9,073 bases of DNA from Helicobacteraceae bacterium (GCA_027084065.1 JALWLR010000304.1:1-9073), one strand, 5' to 3'; numbered from the stretch's first letter, positions 1 to 7,234 are shown. Notes: a model not told the origin generated them from the sequence alone. Made by a program: numbers and translations.

Positions 1-3000
1 ATGGAGCAACGGCATTTTGCCATGAACCGCTAAGTCCATCCCACCATACATTGTCAAGATCTTTGTTGTACTCTTTGAACTGCCATACAGGAATTTTCTT
101 GTACCCTTCTTGAATACCTGCTTTAGGCTTAAGTGTACCGATTTTACCATCCATAGTCATCTCATATAGAGGTGTACCTGCTCTCATGATACCAAGCTGA
201 TGCTCGAAACCTGGAATAGAAACACCATCTTTGAGTCTCCATCTACCTGCGTGGTGAGAACATGCAAGAACACCCGGACGTGTCGCTTCCGTCGGTACAG
301 CCATAGCTATAAAGTAACCGCTCTCCAATCCGGAAACAGTATCGACTATACGCACTTTGATCGCATCACCGCGCTTGATACCAAGACGTTTTGCATCTTC
401 AGTATAGATCCACACAGGGTTGTGGTTCTGAGAGATCTCCATAAGGTGCTTGGAGTTGACAGAACGAGTATGAATGTTGTATGGCAATCTATAGATAGTA
501 TTGAGTGCAAACTCGTTTTCGCCTTTCATAAAGTCATGGTGTACCTGTGTGACGAGGTGAACCATTTTTTTACGCTCTTGCTCATTTCTTGGATAGAACG
601 GAATGGCATACTCAGGCCATTTCCAATCTTCAGCCAACCACTCTGAGAAGAATTCAAGTTTCTTACTGAGTGTATGGAAACCTTCATAGAATTTGCCATC
701 TATCTCAACACCGATAGATTTTTTAACCGGTCCATCTTTTACCCAAAGTGCACCGAATTCATCTTGCTCAACTTCTGAATGATGATATTTGTGACCATGA
801 GCATGAACATATCCGTCTTTAATCTCAAGCGGCTCTTCTTGAGGCTTGTAAACATCTGTTTTTTCTGTCCATGCACCGTGATCTCTTATGTAGGAGTATA
901 CAGGATACTCTTCATTTGGATAAAGTTTTTCTGCTGCTTCTTTGAGTTTAGGAAGAAGACTGAGTGCAGTGTCGAAGTACTCAGGTACGGTTACCGCACG
1001 GCTAGGATCTTTCTTACTTGCCCAGTACTTTCTAATTCCAAGACTACCGTCAGGATCAATATAATGAACCATTATATTTGGCCAGAATTCACTCTCTTCC
1101 CAAACTTCGCCAAGACCGAACTTCATATGTGCTTCTAGTGTGGCACGCGTAGGATCTTTTGGTTTCCATCCCTGTTTTTCAGCTGCAACTCTTAGAACTG
1201 CCTGTCTAAACTCGATGCGCTGCTCAGGTTTGGAAGGAGTGGACTGCTGATCGTTTCTCTCGCCTGCAAGGCCTACAGGAAGAACATAATCACAGTACCA
1301 GTTTGTCTCAGACCATGTTGGAGAGAGGTTAAATGAAAGCTCAACTTTATCTTCACGTTTGAGCATCTCTATCCATCTAAAGCCATCTGGATTGATCCAT
1401 ACAGGATTATACATACGAGGCATATAAACCGCGATAGATTTCGGAATTTTCAATCCTCTTTTTGTCCACTTTTCATGCCATTCGTCATCCATCATAATAT
1501 GTGGAAGGATATGACTCATCTCATATGTAGAGATTGGATACTCAGGCGGCCAAGCAAGCTCGTTCCAAACATCCGCTTTTTTCGGGTGTTCTCCTGCCAC
1601 TGTCGCTTTATCGCCTTTTCCTGCAACGGAGATCTCATGCCAGTGGTGGAATGATGTACCGCCAATGTCTCCTCTAAGTGCACCGCGAAGTGCAAGTGGT
1701 AGGAATCCAGAACGAGTGTTCATCCATCCGCCTCTGTGACCGATCGGTCCGGATCTCCAAAGATACGTAGCGATTTGATCACCTGCAGGAATAAACATTT
1801 CCCAAAGTTGGTCAAGCTTATACTCCATACCCTCAAGACGACACTCTTTGACAACGAACTCTTTTGTATATGGAGCATAAAGCTCTTTGAGAAGCTCTAT
1901 AAAATCTTCATACGAGTCACCTTTTGGTACCTTCTTGATATAACCATATTCAACAAGTTTTTTAAGATACTTTCTATTTTTCATGAGTCTGTCCCAGTTA
2001 ACCCAGTTCTTCACAAACTCATGATTGACTAAATCACTTCCATCTTTATCTTTCTCATTGAGAATTCTGTTGACAAGGTAAAGATAAAGTGCCGCTTCTG
2101 TACCCGGCCATGCAGGGATCCAAAGATCAGCCATACCGGCAGAGTTTGACATACGAGGGTCGATAACGACCATTTTCGCTCCACGTTTTCTAGCATCGGC
2201 AATCAAACCGGCAGATTGCTGGAAGTAGTGACCTGCATCCGCTGCGTGAGAAGACTGCAAGAAAATAAGCTTCGCATTTGCCCAATCCGGCGAGTTTCTG
2301 TCATCGTTCGCCCACTGGATAGTACCTTCACGAGCACCTGCAGAACAGATGTTTGTGTGAGAGTTGTAACCATCTACACCAAGAGACTGCGGAACCCTCG
2401 GACCAAAACCGTTTTCGTTTGGACGACCGACATGATACATAATCTGCTTTTTGGAGATTTCATCCCCTTTTTTAAGCGTATCGTGCATCTTTTTGCCGAT
2501 AGCCGCCATAGCTTCATCCCACGTGGTTCGTACCCACTTGCCTTCTCCACGTTTAGAACCCGGAGCACGCTTGATAGGGAATGGAATACGATCCGGATCG
2601 TACATTTGAGATGTAACGGCATAACCTTTAGCACAGTTTCTACCGCGTGATCCCGTATGAAGCGGGTTACCCATATATTTTCGTACAGTCAAAATACCTT
2701 TTTCATAATCGTTTTTCTTGACCCATGCAGTCAAACCACAACCTGCTTCACAGTTGGAGCAGACTGTCGGAACGAGTACATAGTCATTCACTTCGATACC
2801 ATCAGGATTCGAACTGCTTTTTACACCATGGCGCTCGATTCCGCCTCTTTTCCAATCATCGCCGTCAAGCTCCTGGAAATTATCCCACTCCGAGTGATCA
2901 GGATAAAATGAAAGAGAGCTTGGTGTGTTTGTAAATTTGCTATCTGCTACAGACTCCGCTGCAGCGTCCGTTGCAAATACACCCTTTGCTATAGCGGCGC

Positions 3001-3055
3001 CGGCAACACTAAACGCAGCACCTTTTAAAAATGTTCTTCTACTTTCTAAATACAT
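1..3055 (-). CDS. Tat-exported molybdopterin oxidoreductase catalytic subunit (PsrA/TtrA/SoeA-like), partial at C-terminus
   Basis: Catalytic subunit of a DMSO-reductase-superfamily enzyme, expected to bind bis-MGD molybdenum (or tungsten) and one [4Fe-4S] cluster in the periplasm. The frame is open for 1018 codons from ATG 3055 and leaves the window with no stop. Residues 5-11 (SRRTFLK) followed by a short Ala/Gly-rich hydrophobic stretch form a Tat signal. The FeS motif is C99-x2-C102-x3-C106-x34-C141. Cys237 in NICSAGAREG is the likely Mo ligand. The C-terminal molybdopterin-dinucleotide-binding domain spans about residues 835-945 and includes HHAGRW near 935-939. A strong SD (AGGAGAGG, 3062-3069) lies 6 nt before the start. 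The gene begins 12 nt after the NrfD stop. Length over 1000 aa and the B-C-A gene order resemble tetrathionate reductase, whereas overall motifs also fit Psr, Phs or Soe types. Family assignment is firm; the substrate is not known. Confidence 0.93.
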   Translation of the reverse strand, partial: MYLESRRTFLKGAAFSVAGAAIAKGVFATDAAAESVADSKFTNTPSSLSFYPDHSEWDNFQELDGDDWKRGGIERHGVKSSSNPDGIEVNDYVLVPTVCSNCEAGCGLTAWVKKNDYEKGILTVRKYMGNPLHTGSRGRNCAKGYAVTSQMYDPDRIPFPIKRAPGSKRGEGKWVRTTWDEAMAAIGKKMHDTLKKGDEISKKQIMYHVGRPNENGFGPRVPQSLGVDGYNSHTNICSAGAREGTIQWANDDRNSPDWANAKLIFLQSSHAADAGHYFQQSAGLIADARKRGAKMVVIDPRMSNSAGMADLWIPAWPGTEAALYLYLVNRILNEKDKDGSDLVNHEFVKNWVNWDRLMKNRKYLKKLVEYGYIKKVPKGDSYEDFIELLKELYAPYTKEFVVKECRLEGMEYKLDQLWEMFIPAGDQIATYLWRSGPIGHRGGWMNTRSGFLPLALRGALRGDIGGTSFHHWHEISVAGKGDKATVAGEHPKKADVWNELAWPPEYPISTYEMSHILPHIMMDDEWHEKWTKRGLKIPKSIAVYMPRMYNPVWINPDGFRWIEMLKREDKVELSFNLSPTWSETNWYCDYVLPVGLAGERNDQQSTPSKPEQRIEFRQAVLRVAAEKQGWKPKDPTRATLEAHMKFGLGEVWEESEFWPNIMVHYIDPDGSLGIRKYWASKKDPSRAVTVPEYFDTALSLLPKLKEAAEKLYPNEEYPVYSYIRDHGAWTEKTDVYKPQEEPLEIKDGYVHAHGHKYHHSEVEQDEFGALWVKDGPVKKSIGVEIDGKFYEGFHTLSKKLEFFSEWLAEDWKWPEYAIPFYPRNEQERKKMVHLVTQVHHDFMKGENEFALNTIYRLPYNIHTRSVNSKHLMEISQNHNPVWIYTEDAKRLGIKRGDAIKVRIVDTVSGLESGYFIAMAVPTEATRPGVLACSHHAGRWRLKDGVSIPGFEHQLGIMRAGTPLYEMTMDGKIGTLKPKAGIQEGYKKIPVWQFKEYNKDLDNVWWDGLSGSWQNAVAP

Positions 3056-3067
3056 TTATATCCTCTC

Positions 3068-3973
3068 CTAACTTAATGGTAATAATTGTGGGATTACAAG
3101 CCAAACATGTTTTACAACCCATAGACCGACGATTGCAAGAATCGCTGCTAGACTAAGAAGCGCATTGCTTTTGCTTACTCTATATAGAGCAACAAGAAGC
3201 ATAGGCAATAAGTATGCAACCCACTGTCCTATCCAGAACATTGTAGAGTATTCGCCATCCCCTTTGACATAAGAAAGAATTGCAGCAACTTCTTCAGCTT
3301 TCATTGCACCGAAGATATACTCTGACATATAGATAATGAATGCCATAAGAGCACTCAGACCAAGGATGTTCCCAAGGAACGCTTTTGTTTCATCGCTGAA
3401 TTTACTTCCACCGATAAGAATCATTGCAGCTGAACCGGAAAGTGTAGCTGCTAAAATCATCTGAACCGCTTCAGTCGGCATTTGCCACAACTCTCTTGCA
3501 GTCGCTTCAGCCATAATCCCTGCAGTATAAAGCGTAACAGGAATAGCAAGAAGTGTTACCCAGAAAAGTAGCTTGTCAAATGCTGCAGTACCGTTGTTTT
3601 TGATCATTATAACGATCATGAGGAACTCCAACCCGACAAAAAGTGTCGCCATCCAAGCACCAACCGTGATAGCCGATGTCCAGTGTGGATAGAAGAAGAT
3701 ATGCCACATTCTCCACATTTGATGGAGATCCAACCAAGTAAAGAGGAGGAATATGTTCATAAAAACGAATGAAACTATCATCGTCTTCGTTCTTAGACCA
3801 CTATCCACTTCATTTGGATTTTTTCTAAGAAGCAAAAAGAGCATGAAAACCAAACCGGTACCGATACTCTTTGCCCACATATTCATTGTTACATACCAGC
3901 CCCAGAATACATCCGGAAGCGCTACATCCAAAGTTACTACGGCATGCGTCGCCGCTATTGATTCATGTACCAT
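3068..3973 (-). CDS. NrfD/PsrC-family membrane anchor subunit of the molybdoenzyme
   Basis: This 301-residue integral membrane protein of the NrfD/PsrC/TtrC type exchanges electrons between the quinone pool and the FeS subunit. I count about eight hydrophobic segments, roughly at residues 20-48, 63-82, 95-124, 133-154, 165-187, 197-220, 240-262 and 270-297. They are separated by short polar loops; one of these, just after segment four, contains GIMAEATARELW. There is no cleavable signal and no cysteine cluster, as expected for NrfD. The start ATG overlaps the stop of the FeS gene by one base (TAATG), and an SD (AGGAGGG) lies inside the end of that gene, indicating translational coupling. The length is close to PsrC proteins. 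Whether quinol is oxidised or quinone reduced depends on the unknown substrate. Confidence 0.92.
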   Translation of the reverse strand: MVHESIAATHAVVTLDVALPDVFWGWYVTMNMWAKSIGTGLVFMLFLLLRKNPNEVDSGLRTKTMIVSFVFMNIFLLFTWLDLHQMWRMWHIFFYPHWTSAITVGAWMATLFVGLEFLMIVIMIKNNGTAAFDKLLFWVTLLAIPVTLYTAGIMAEATARELWQMPTEAVQMILAATLSGSAAMILIGGSKFSDETKAFLGNILGLSALMAFIIYMSEYIFGAMKAEEVAAILSYVKGDGEYSTMFWIGQWVAYLLPMLLVALYRVSKSNALLSLAAILAIVGLWVVKHVWLVIPQLLPLS

Positions 3974-4608
3974 TAGTGATGCCCTCCTAGTGGAAGTTTT
4001 GTAATTTTGTTAAACAGGTTGTAGCCTTCCTCTCTCTCCGAGGCGAGCGGGTTGAGATGAACCTGACCTGCACCTACATAGAAGTGATGCGGATTCGTTC
4101 CTTTTTCCGGCTTACGTACCTGAACATCTCTGTGCTCTTGGATATATTTCGAAATATTTGAAGTAGGGTCATCTAAGTCACCGAAAATATTCGCCTCAAC
4201 TGGACATGCAACAACACATGCCGGCATCATCGAAGAAGCGATACGGTGCGCACAGTATGTACATTTATCGGCAGTTTGCGTTTCTGGGTCTATATAGATA
4301 GCACCGTAAGGACACGCCATAACACATCCTGCACAACCGATACATCTCTCTTTGTCGATGTTGACAATACCGTTTTCAATGTAGTGAAGTGCACTGACTG
4401 GACAAATTCGCTCACACGGTGCATTTTCACAATGGTTACATCTTAGTGGTGTAAACGTTCTTTTCGTCTCGGGAAACACCCCTACATCCACATACTTAAC
4501 GCGAAGTCTCCATGTACTCAGTGGAACCTCGTTTTCCACCTTACATGCGATTTCACACCCTTTACATCCCATACAAAGATGCAAGTCAACTAGGAAACCT
4601 AATTGCAT
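3973..4608 (-). CDS. Four-cluster [4Fe-4S] electron-transfer subunit (PsrB/TtrB/DmsB-like)
   Basis: This 211-residue ferredoxin-like subunit carries electrons between the NrfD anchor and the catalytic subunit. All sixteen cluster cysteines are present in the family pattern: C12-x2-C15-x2-C18-x3-C22, C57-x2-C60-x4-C65-x3-C69, C89-x2-C92-x2-C95-x3-C99 and C116-x2-C119-x11-C131-x3-C135, so four [4Fe-4S] clusters are predicted. It has no Tat signal of its own; by analogy with related enzymes it would be co-exported with the Tat-tagged catalytic subunit. The ATG at 4608 is chosen because AAAGGAG (4614-4620) sits 5 nt upstream. A TTG at 4626 would extend the protein by six residues but would place the SD inside the coding sequence. 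It is the first gene of the operon and overlaps the NrfD gene by one base. Confidence 0.94.
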   Translation of the reverse strand: MQLGFLVDLHLCMGCKGCEIACKVENEVPLSTWRLRVKYVDVGVFPETKRTFTPLRCNHCENAPCERICPVSALHYIENGIVNIDKERCIGCAGCVMACPYGAIYIDPETQTADKCTYCAHRIASSMMPACVVACPVEANIFGDLDDPTSNISKYIQEHRDVQVRKPEKGTNPHHFYVGAGQVHLNPLASEREEGYNLFNKITKLPLGGHH

Positions 4609-4613
4609 ATATT

Positions 4614-4620
4614 CTCCTTT
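4614..4620 (-). promoter_or_regulatory. Ribosome binding site that fixes the FeS-subunit start
   Basis: AAAGGAG on the minus strand, 5 nt before ATG 4608. It argues against the in-frame TTG at 4626, which lies upstream of it. Confidence 0.8.
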
Positions 4621-4646
4621 AGCCAAAAGGCAAAATTAAAGTTCAA

Positions 4647-4695
4647 AGCATATCTTCAATCCTCTGAGTAACGACTCACAGCTTGAAGATATGCT
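4647..4695 (-). repeat. Perfect 13-bp inverted repeat with a nested stem in the operon leader
   Basis: The arm agcatatcttcaa (4647-4659) is exactly complementary to ttgaagatatgct (4683-4695). The 23-nt interval contains a second stem, tgagt (4665-4669) with actca (4674-4678), around a 4-nt loop, so almost the whole 49-nt element can fold as one hairpin. It ends about 39 nt before the FeS-subunit start. It could be an RNA leader structure, for example for stability or attenuation, or a two-half-site operator for a dimeric regulator. No strong T-run follows it on the minus strand, so it is a poor intrinsic terminator. Confidence 0.75.
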
Positions 4696-4721
4696 ATAGA
4701 TAATGTAAACTAATAGTTATT

Positions 4722-4751
4722 AAAAAAAGCCCTTATAATCCGTTATACGGG
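4722..4751 (-). terminator. Intrinsic-terminator-like hairpin and T-run upstream of the molybdoenzyme operon
   Basis: On the minus strand CCCGTATAA and TTATAAGGG form a 9-position stem with one mismatch around the loop CGGA. It is followed by C and seven T (4722-4728 on the plus strand as seven A). It lies about 210 bp after the hisD stop and about 115 bp before the FeS-subunit start. It may end hisD transcripts, or act as an attenuator if the promoter at 4804-4832 drives the operon. The stem is AT-rich, so its strength is uncertain. Confidence 0.5.
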
Positions 4752-4803
4752 ACATTAAAGACTTTCTTTACTGCTATGATAGTACCCTAGTTATCTTAAA
4801 AAA

Positions 4804-4832
4804 CTTATAAAGTTGTGATGCTTTTATTACAA
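4804..4832 (-). promoter_or_regulatory. Predicted sigma70-type promoter for the molybdoenzyme operon
   Basis: On the minus strand TTGTAA (plus 4827-4832) is followed after 17 nt by TATAAG (plus 4804-4809), five of six matches to the -10 consensus. Transcription would start near 4797 and give a leader of about 190 nt that includes both hairpins. The surroundings are very AT-rich, so chance matches are easy; no experimental support is available. Confidence 0.4.
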
Positions 4833-4940
4833 AAAATGCAATGTGGGAATATACGAAATTGAAAAAGTTTTATTAAATGATGTAATATATTGTAATATTA
4901 TAAAAATAAGAATTTTGAATTATATATCTAAACCGACAAA

Positions 4941-4962
4941 AGAAGTGAAGAAGAAAACTTCT
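4941..4962 (-). terminator. Weak stem overlapping the hisD stop codon
   Basis: On the minus strand AGAAGT and ACTTCT (plus 4957-4962 and 4941-4946) can pair around a 10-nt loop and are followed by TTTTG. The stem has only six mostly A/T pairs and overlaps the stop codon, so it is at best a weak terminator. Confidence 0.25.
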
Positions 4963-6262
4963 ACACCTCTTTGCTAGTGAGACGAGTTTTAACGGAAGCT
5001 TCATGAGCAAACAGTCCTTCCGTATGAGCGATAAGAGCACACTCTGAACCGATTTGCTCTATAGCTTTATGACTAAACGAAATAATGGAGCTCTTTTTCA
5101 TAAAATGCTCTACACCCAATGGAGAATAGAATTTTGCCGTACCGCCTGTTGGAAGAGTATGGTTTGGACCGGCTATATAGTCTCCAATCGCTTCAGGAGT
5201 GTTATGCCCCAAAAAGATAGCTCCTGCATGTTTAATGTAAGGCAAAAGCTCAAATGGATTCGATGTTGCGACTTCAAGGTGTTCTGGAGCGATCTCGTTC
5301 ATCAAAGAGACAGCTTCTTCCATATCTTTTGTGATTATAATCGCTCCACGCTCCTCGATAGACTTACGCGCAATCTCTTCTCTTGGAAGTTTTTGCAACC
5401 ACTGTTCTATCTCTTTATGCACCTCTTGCGCAAATGTAGCATCAGGTGTTATCAAAATAGAACTTGCCATTTCATCATGCTCTGCTTGCGAGAGCAGGTC
5501 AACGGCGATATTGCGTGCGTTTGCACTTCTGTCGGCTAAAATGCCTATTTCACTCGGTCCGGCAATCATATCGATATTGACCTCTCCAAATACAAGCTTT
5601 TTCGCAGTCGCTACGAAAATGTTTCCGGGTCCCGTAATGACATCTACTTTAGGAATCGTTTGCGTTCCGTAAGCCATCGCTGCTATGGCACTCGCTCCGC
5701 CAACCTTGTACGCTTTTTCCACTCCACACAAATGACATGCTGCTAAAAGAAGTTCATTTGGTTCGTTTCCGGGTGTTGGTGTACATACGACTATCTCTTC
5801 TACACCCGCTACTTTTGCCGGAATGACATTCATAAGCAAAGAACTCGGGTAAGCCGCCTTTCCACCGGGAATGTACAAGCCGGCTCTATCGACCGGCGTT
5901 ACCTTTTGACCTAGTATCGTACCGTTGTTTTCTGTAGTTATCCAGCTTTGCGGTTTTTGCTTTTCATGATAATCGTAAATACGATCATACGCCAAATGCA
6001 AGGCATCTCGCAATTTCGCATCCAGCTTATCATACGCCTCTTTCATCGACTTTTGCTCTATGCACAGCTCACTACCACTTTGAGGAGACCATGCGTCAAA
6101 CTTCGATATATGCCTCTGCAAGGCTGCATCGCCCTCTTTTTGGATCTCTTCTATAATACCTGTAACAATTTTCGTTACATTGGCTATGTCCATCTTCCCC
6201 CGCTGTAAAAGGGTCTCAAAGGCTTTAGCAAATGCGGTGTCATCACTTTGAATGAACATCAT
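4961..6262 (-). CDS. hisD: Histidinol dehydrogenase
   Basis: A zinc-dependent cytosolic enzyme that oxidises L-histidinol to L-histidine through histidinal using two NAD+, the last two steps of histidine synthesis. The 433-residue length matches the family. Key residues fall where expected from E. coli HisD: Zn ligands Q259 and H262 (SQAEHDE), D361 (GDYIAGPNHT) and H420 (GLFAHEAS), and the catalytic pair E327-H328 (NEIAPEHLEV). The signature region GPGNIFVATAKK lies at 211-222. Two adjacent ATG codons (6262 and 6259) could start it; 6262 is preferred because AAAGGA (6271-6276) is 8 nt upstream. It begins 2 nt after the stop of the thioredoxin-fold gene, as the last gene of the aroK operon. 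No other his gene is in the window. Confidence 0.98.
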   Translation of the reverse strand: MMFIQSDDTAFAKAFETLLQRGKMDIANVTKIVTGIIEEIQKEGDAALQRHISKFDAWSPQSGSELCIEQKSMKEAYDKLDAKLRDALHLAYDRIYDYHEKQKPQSWITTENNGTILGQKVTPVDRAGLYIPGGKAAYPSSLLMNVIPAKVAGVEEIVVCTPTPGNEPNELLLAACHLCGVEKAYKVGGASAIAAMAYGTQTIPKVDVITGPGNIFVATAKKLVFGEVNIDMIAGPSEIGILADRSANARNIAVDLLSQAEHDEMASSILITPDATFAQEVHKEIEQWLQKLPREEIARKSIEERGAIIITKDMEEAVSLMNEIAPEHLEVATSNPFELLPYIKHAGAIFLGHNTPEAIGDYIAGPNHTLPTGGTAKFYSPLGVEHFMKKSSIISFSHKAIEQIGSECALIAHTEGLFAHEASVKTRLTSKEV

Positions 6263-6264
6263 TT

Positions 6265-6723
6265 TTACTTTCCTTTCTTCATAAGCGGTGTCGCACTTTT
6301 TGTCAAGTACTCTTTATAACTCTTCCCGACAACATCCAGCGCCTCAAGAAAAGCTCCCGGCTTCATATAACCGCCAATCGGCTGAAAAAGTGCCTGTCCA
6401 TGCTCATTTAAAAACCATATAGTCGGAAAACCTTTCGTGTAAACAGCAAGCATATAAGGAACCGTCGCTCCCTCTTCGTCTACCATTACCATATAGTTTA
6501 TAAAGTTCTTGTTGAGCGTAGCGATCACTTTTGGATCTTTGAGCGTTGTACTTTTGAGCAGTTTGCAGTATTTACAGTCACTTTTTGTCATAATGAACAT
6601 AATGGGTTTTTTCTCTTTTTTCGAGAGTGTCAAAGCCTCTTTATAAGAGTGTGCCCACTGAATTTCTCCGGCAAAGAGTGCCGTAGTTACAAACAGCATG
6701 CAGCTTATGAGGATTTTTTTCAT
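6265..6723 (-). CDS. Periplasmic thioredoxin-fold protein with CKYC motif
   Basis: This 152-residue protein has an N-terminal signal peptide (basic MKK, hydrophobic core, probable cleavage after ALFA near residue 18) and a thioredoxin-like domain. The redox motif is C50-K-Y-C53, followed by the cis-proline loop at P100 (KGFPTIWF). It belongs to the broad thioredoxin_7/SoxW/DsbD-C-terminal-like group of secreted thiol-disulfide proteins. Its partner and exact role are not identifiable here; reduction of periplasmic cysteines, cytochrome maturation or sulfur handling are all possible. The ATG overlaps the aroK stop by four bases (ATGA), and an SD-like AAAAAGG is 7 nt upstream, so it is translationally coupled to aroK. 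No lipobox is evident: the Cys at residue 8 lies inside the hydrophobic core without the usual context. Confidence 0.85.
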   Translation of the reverse strand: MKKILISCMLFVTTALFAGEIQWAHSYKEALTLSKKEKKPIMFIMTKSDCKYCKLLKSTTLKDPKVIATLNKNFINYMVMVDEEGATVPYMLAVYTKGFPTIWFLNEHGQALFQPIGGYMKPGAFLEALDVVGKSYKEYLTKSATPLMKKGK

Positions 6724-7229
6724 TTTTTTACCTTTTTCAAAATTTCTTTGGCGATTTTTGCCAATGATTTGTCCGTGACGTCTATGACGATATCCGCGAC
6801 AGCAAGATACTCCGGTCTGCGCACTTCATAAAGTGCCTTCGCTTTTTGCAAGTCTTGCAATAACGGGCGTTTAGCAAGCTTTCTTTTTGCATTGGGATGC
6901 TCTTGCAAGCGTTGCAAAATTTTTTCAAACGGAGCGTCAAGAAGCACAATTGTACCTATTTTTTTTAAATTATCAACCTTGTAAAAACCTCCACCGGTTG
7001 AGATAAGCGTATCACTCACACTTTTTTCAAGCCATTTGGCTACACGCTTTTCGAGTTTGCGAAAGTACTTCTCCCCCTCCTCCTCGAAAATCTTTTTAAT
7101 TTTTCTATTTTCCATACTCTCTATAAGATCATCCGTATCTACCGCCATATAGTCCGAATGTTTGACTATCTCTCTTGCGACACTCCCTTTTCCAACTCCC
7201 ATGAAACCTATCAATACAATGTTTTTCAA
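6720..7229 (-). CDS. aroK: Shikimate kinase
   Basis: Cytosolic P-loop kinase that phosphorylates shikimate to shikimate-3-phosphate with ATP, in the chorismate pathway. From the chosen start the protein has 169 residues, normal for the family. Visible motifs are the P-loop at G8-S16 (GFMGVGKGS), D31/D33/D34 (DTDDLIE), the shikimate-binding FRKLE with R57 and E60, STGGGF with G79-G81, and the lid KRPLL with R121. The start is a TTG at 7229, giving MKNIVLIGF as in homologues, with AAAGGA (7235-7240) 5 nt upstream. An upstream in-frame TTG at 7250 would place the SD inside the gene. The residue after the P-loop lysine is Gly (GKGS) instead of the usual Ser/Thr, an adenylate-kinase-like variant. 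It is the first gene of the aroK-thioredoxin-hisD operon. Confidence 0.95.
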   Translation of the reverse strand: MKNIVLIGFMGVGKGSVAREIVKHSDYMAVDTDDLIESMENRKIKKIFEEEGEKYFRKLEKRVAKWLEKSVSDTLISTGGGFYKVDNLKKIGTIVLLDAPFEKILQRLQEHPNAKRKLAKRPLLQDLQKAKALYEVRRPEYLAVADIVIDVTDKSLAKIAKEILKKVKK

Positions 7230-7234
7230 TCGTG

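Larger units (their letters stand above)
4609..4960. other. AT-rich intergenic region between hisD and the molybdoenzyme operon
   Basis: These 352 bases hold no convincing gene on either strand. They are markedly AT-rich, most of all around 4840-4940. Reading on the minus strand, the region contains a weak stem at the hisD stop, a sigma70-like promoter (4804-4832), a hairpin followed by a T-run (4722-4751), a large inverted repeat (4647-4695) and the ribosome binding site of the FeS-subunit gene. Each is listed separately. The arrangement suggests that the operon has its own regulated promoter and is not simply read through from hisD. Confidence 0.7.

Noticed and set aside
200..1138. Plus-strand open frames of 119-148 codons opposite the catalytic-subunit gene
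   Set aside because: They lie antisense to a fully open 1018-codon frame with clear molybdoenzyme motifs, show no recognisable protein features and lack ribosome sites.
4609..4626. Six-residue N-terminal extension of the FeS subunit from a TTG at 4626
   Set aside because: The Shine-Dalgarno AAAGGAG would lie inside the coding sequence; ATG 4608 is ideally spaced and fits the family N-terminus.
4881..4898. Tandem TGTAATAT at 4881-4888 and 4891-4898 as a possible regulator site
   Set aside because: The two copies are one helical turn apart, but the surrounding DNA is so AT-rich that an 8-bp repeat is weak evidence.
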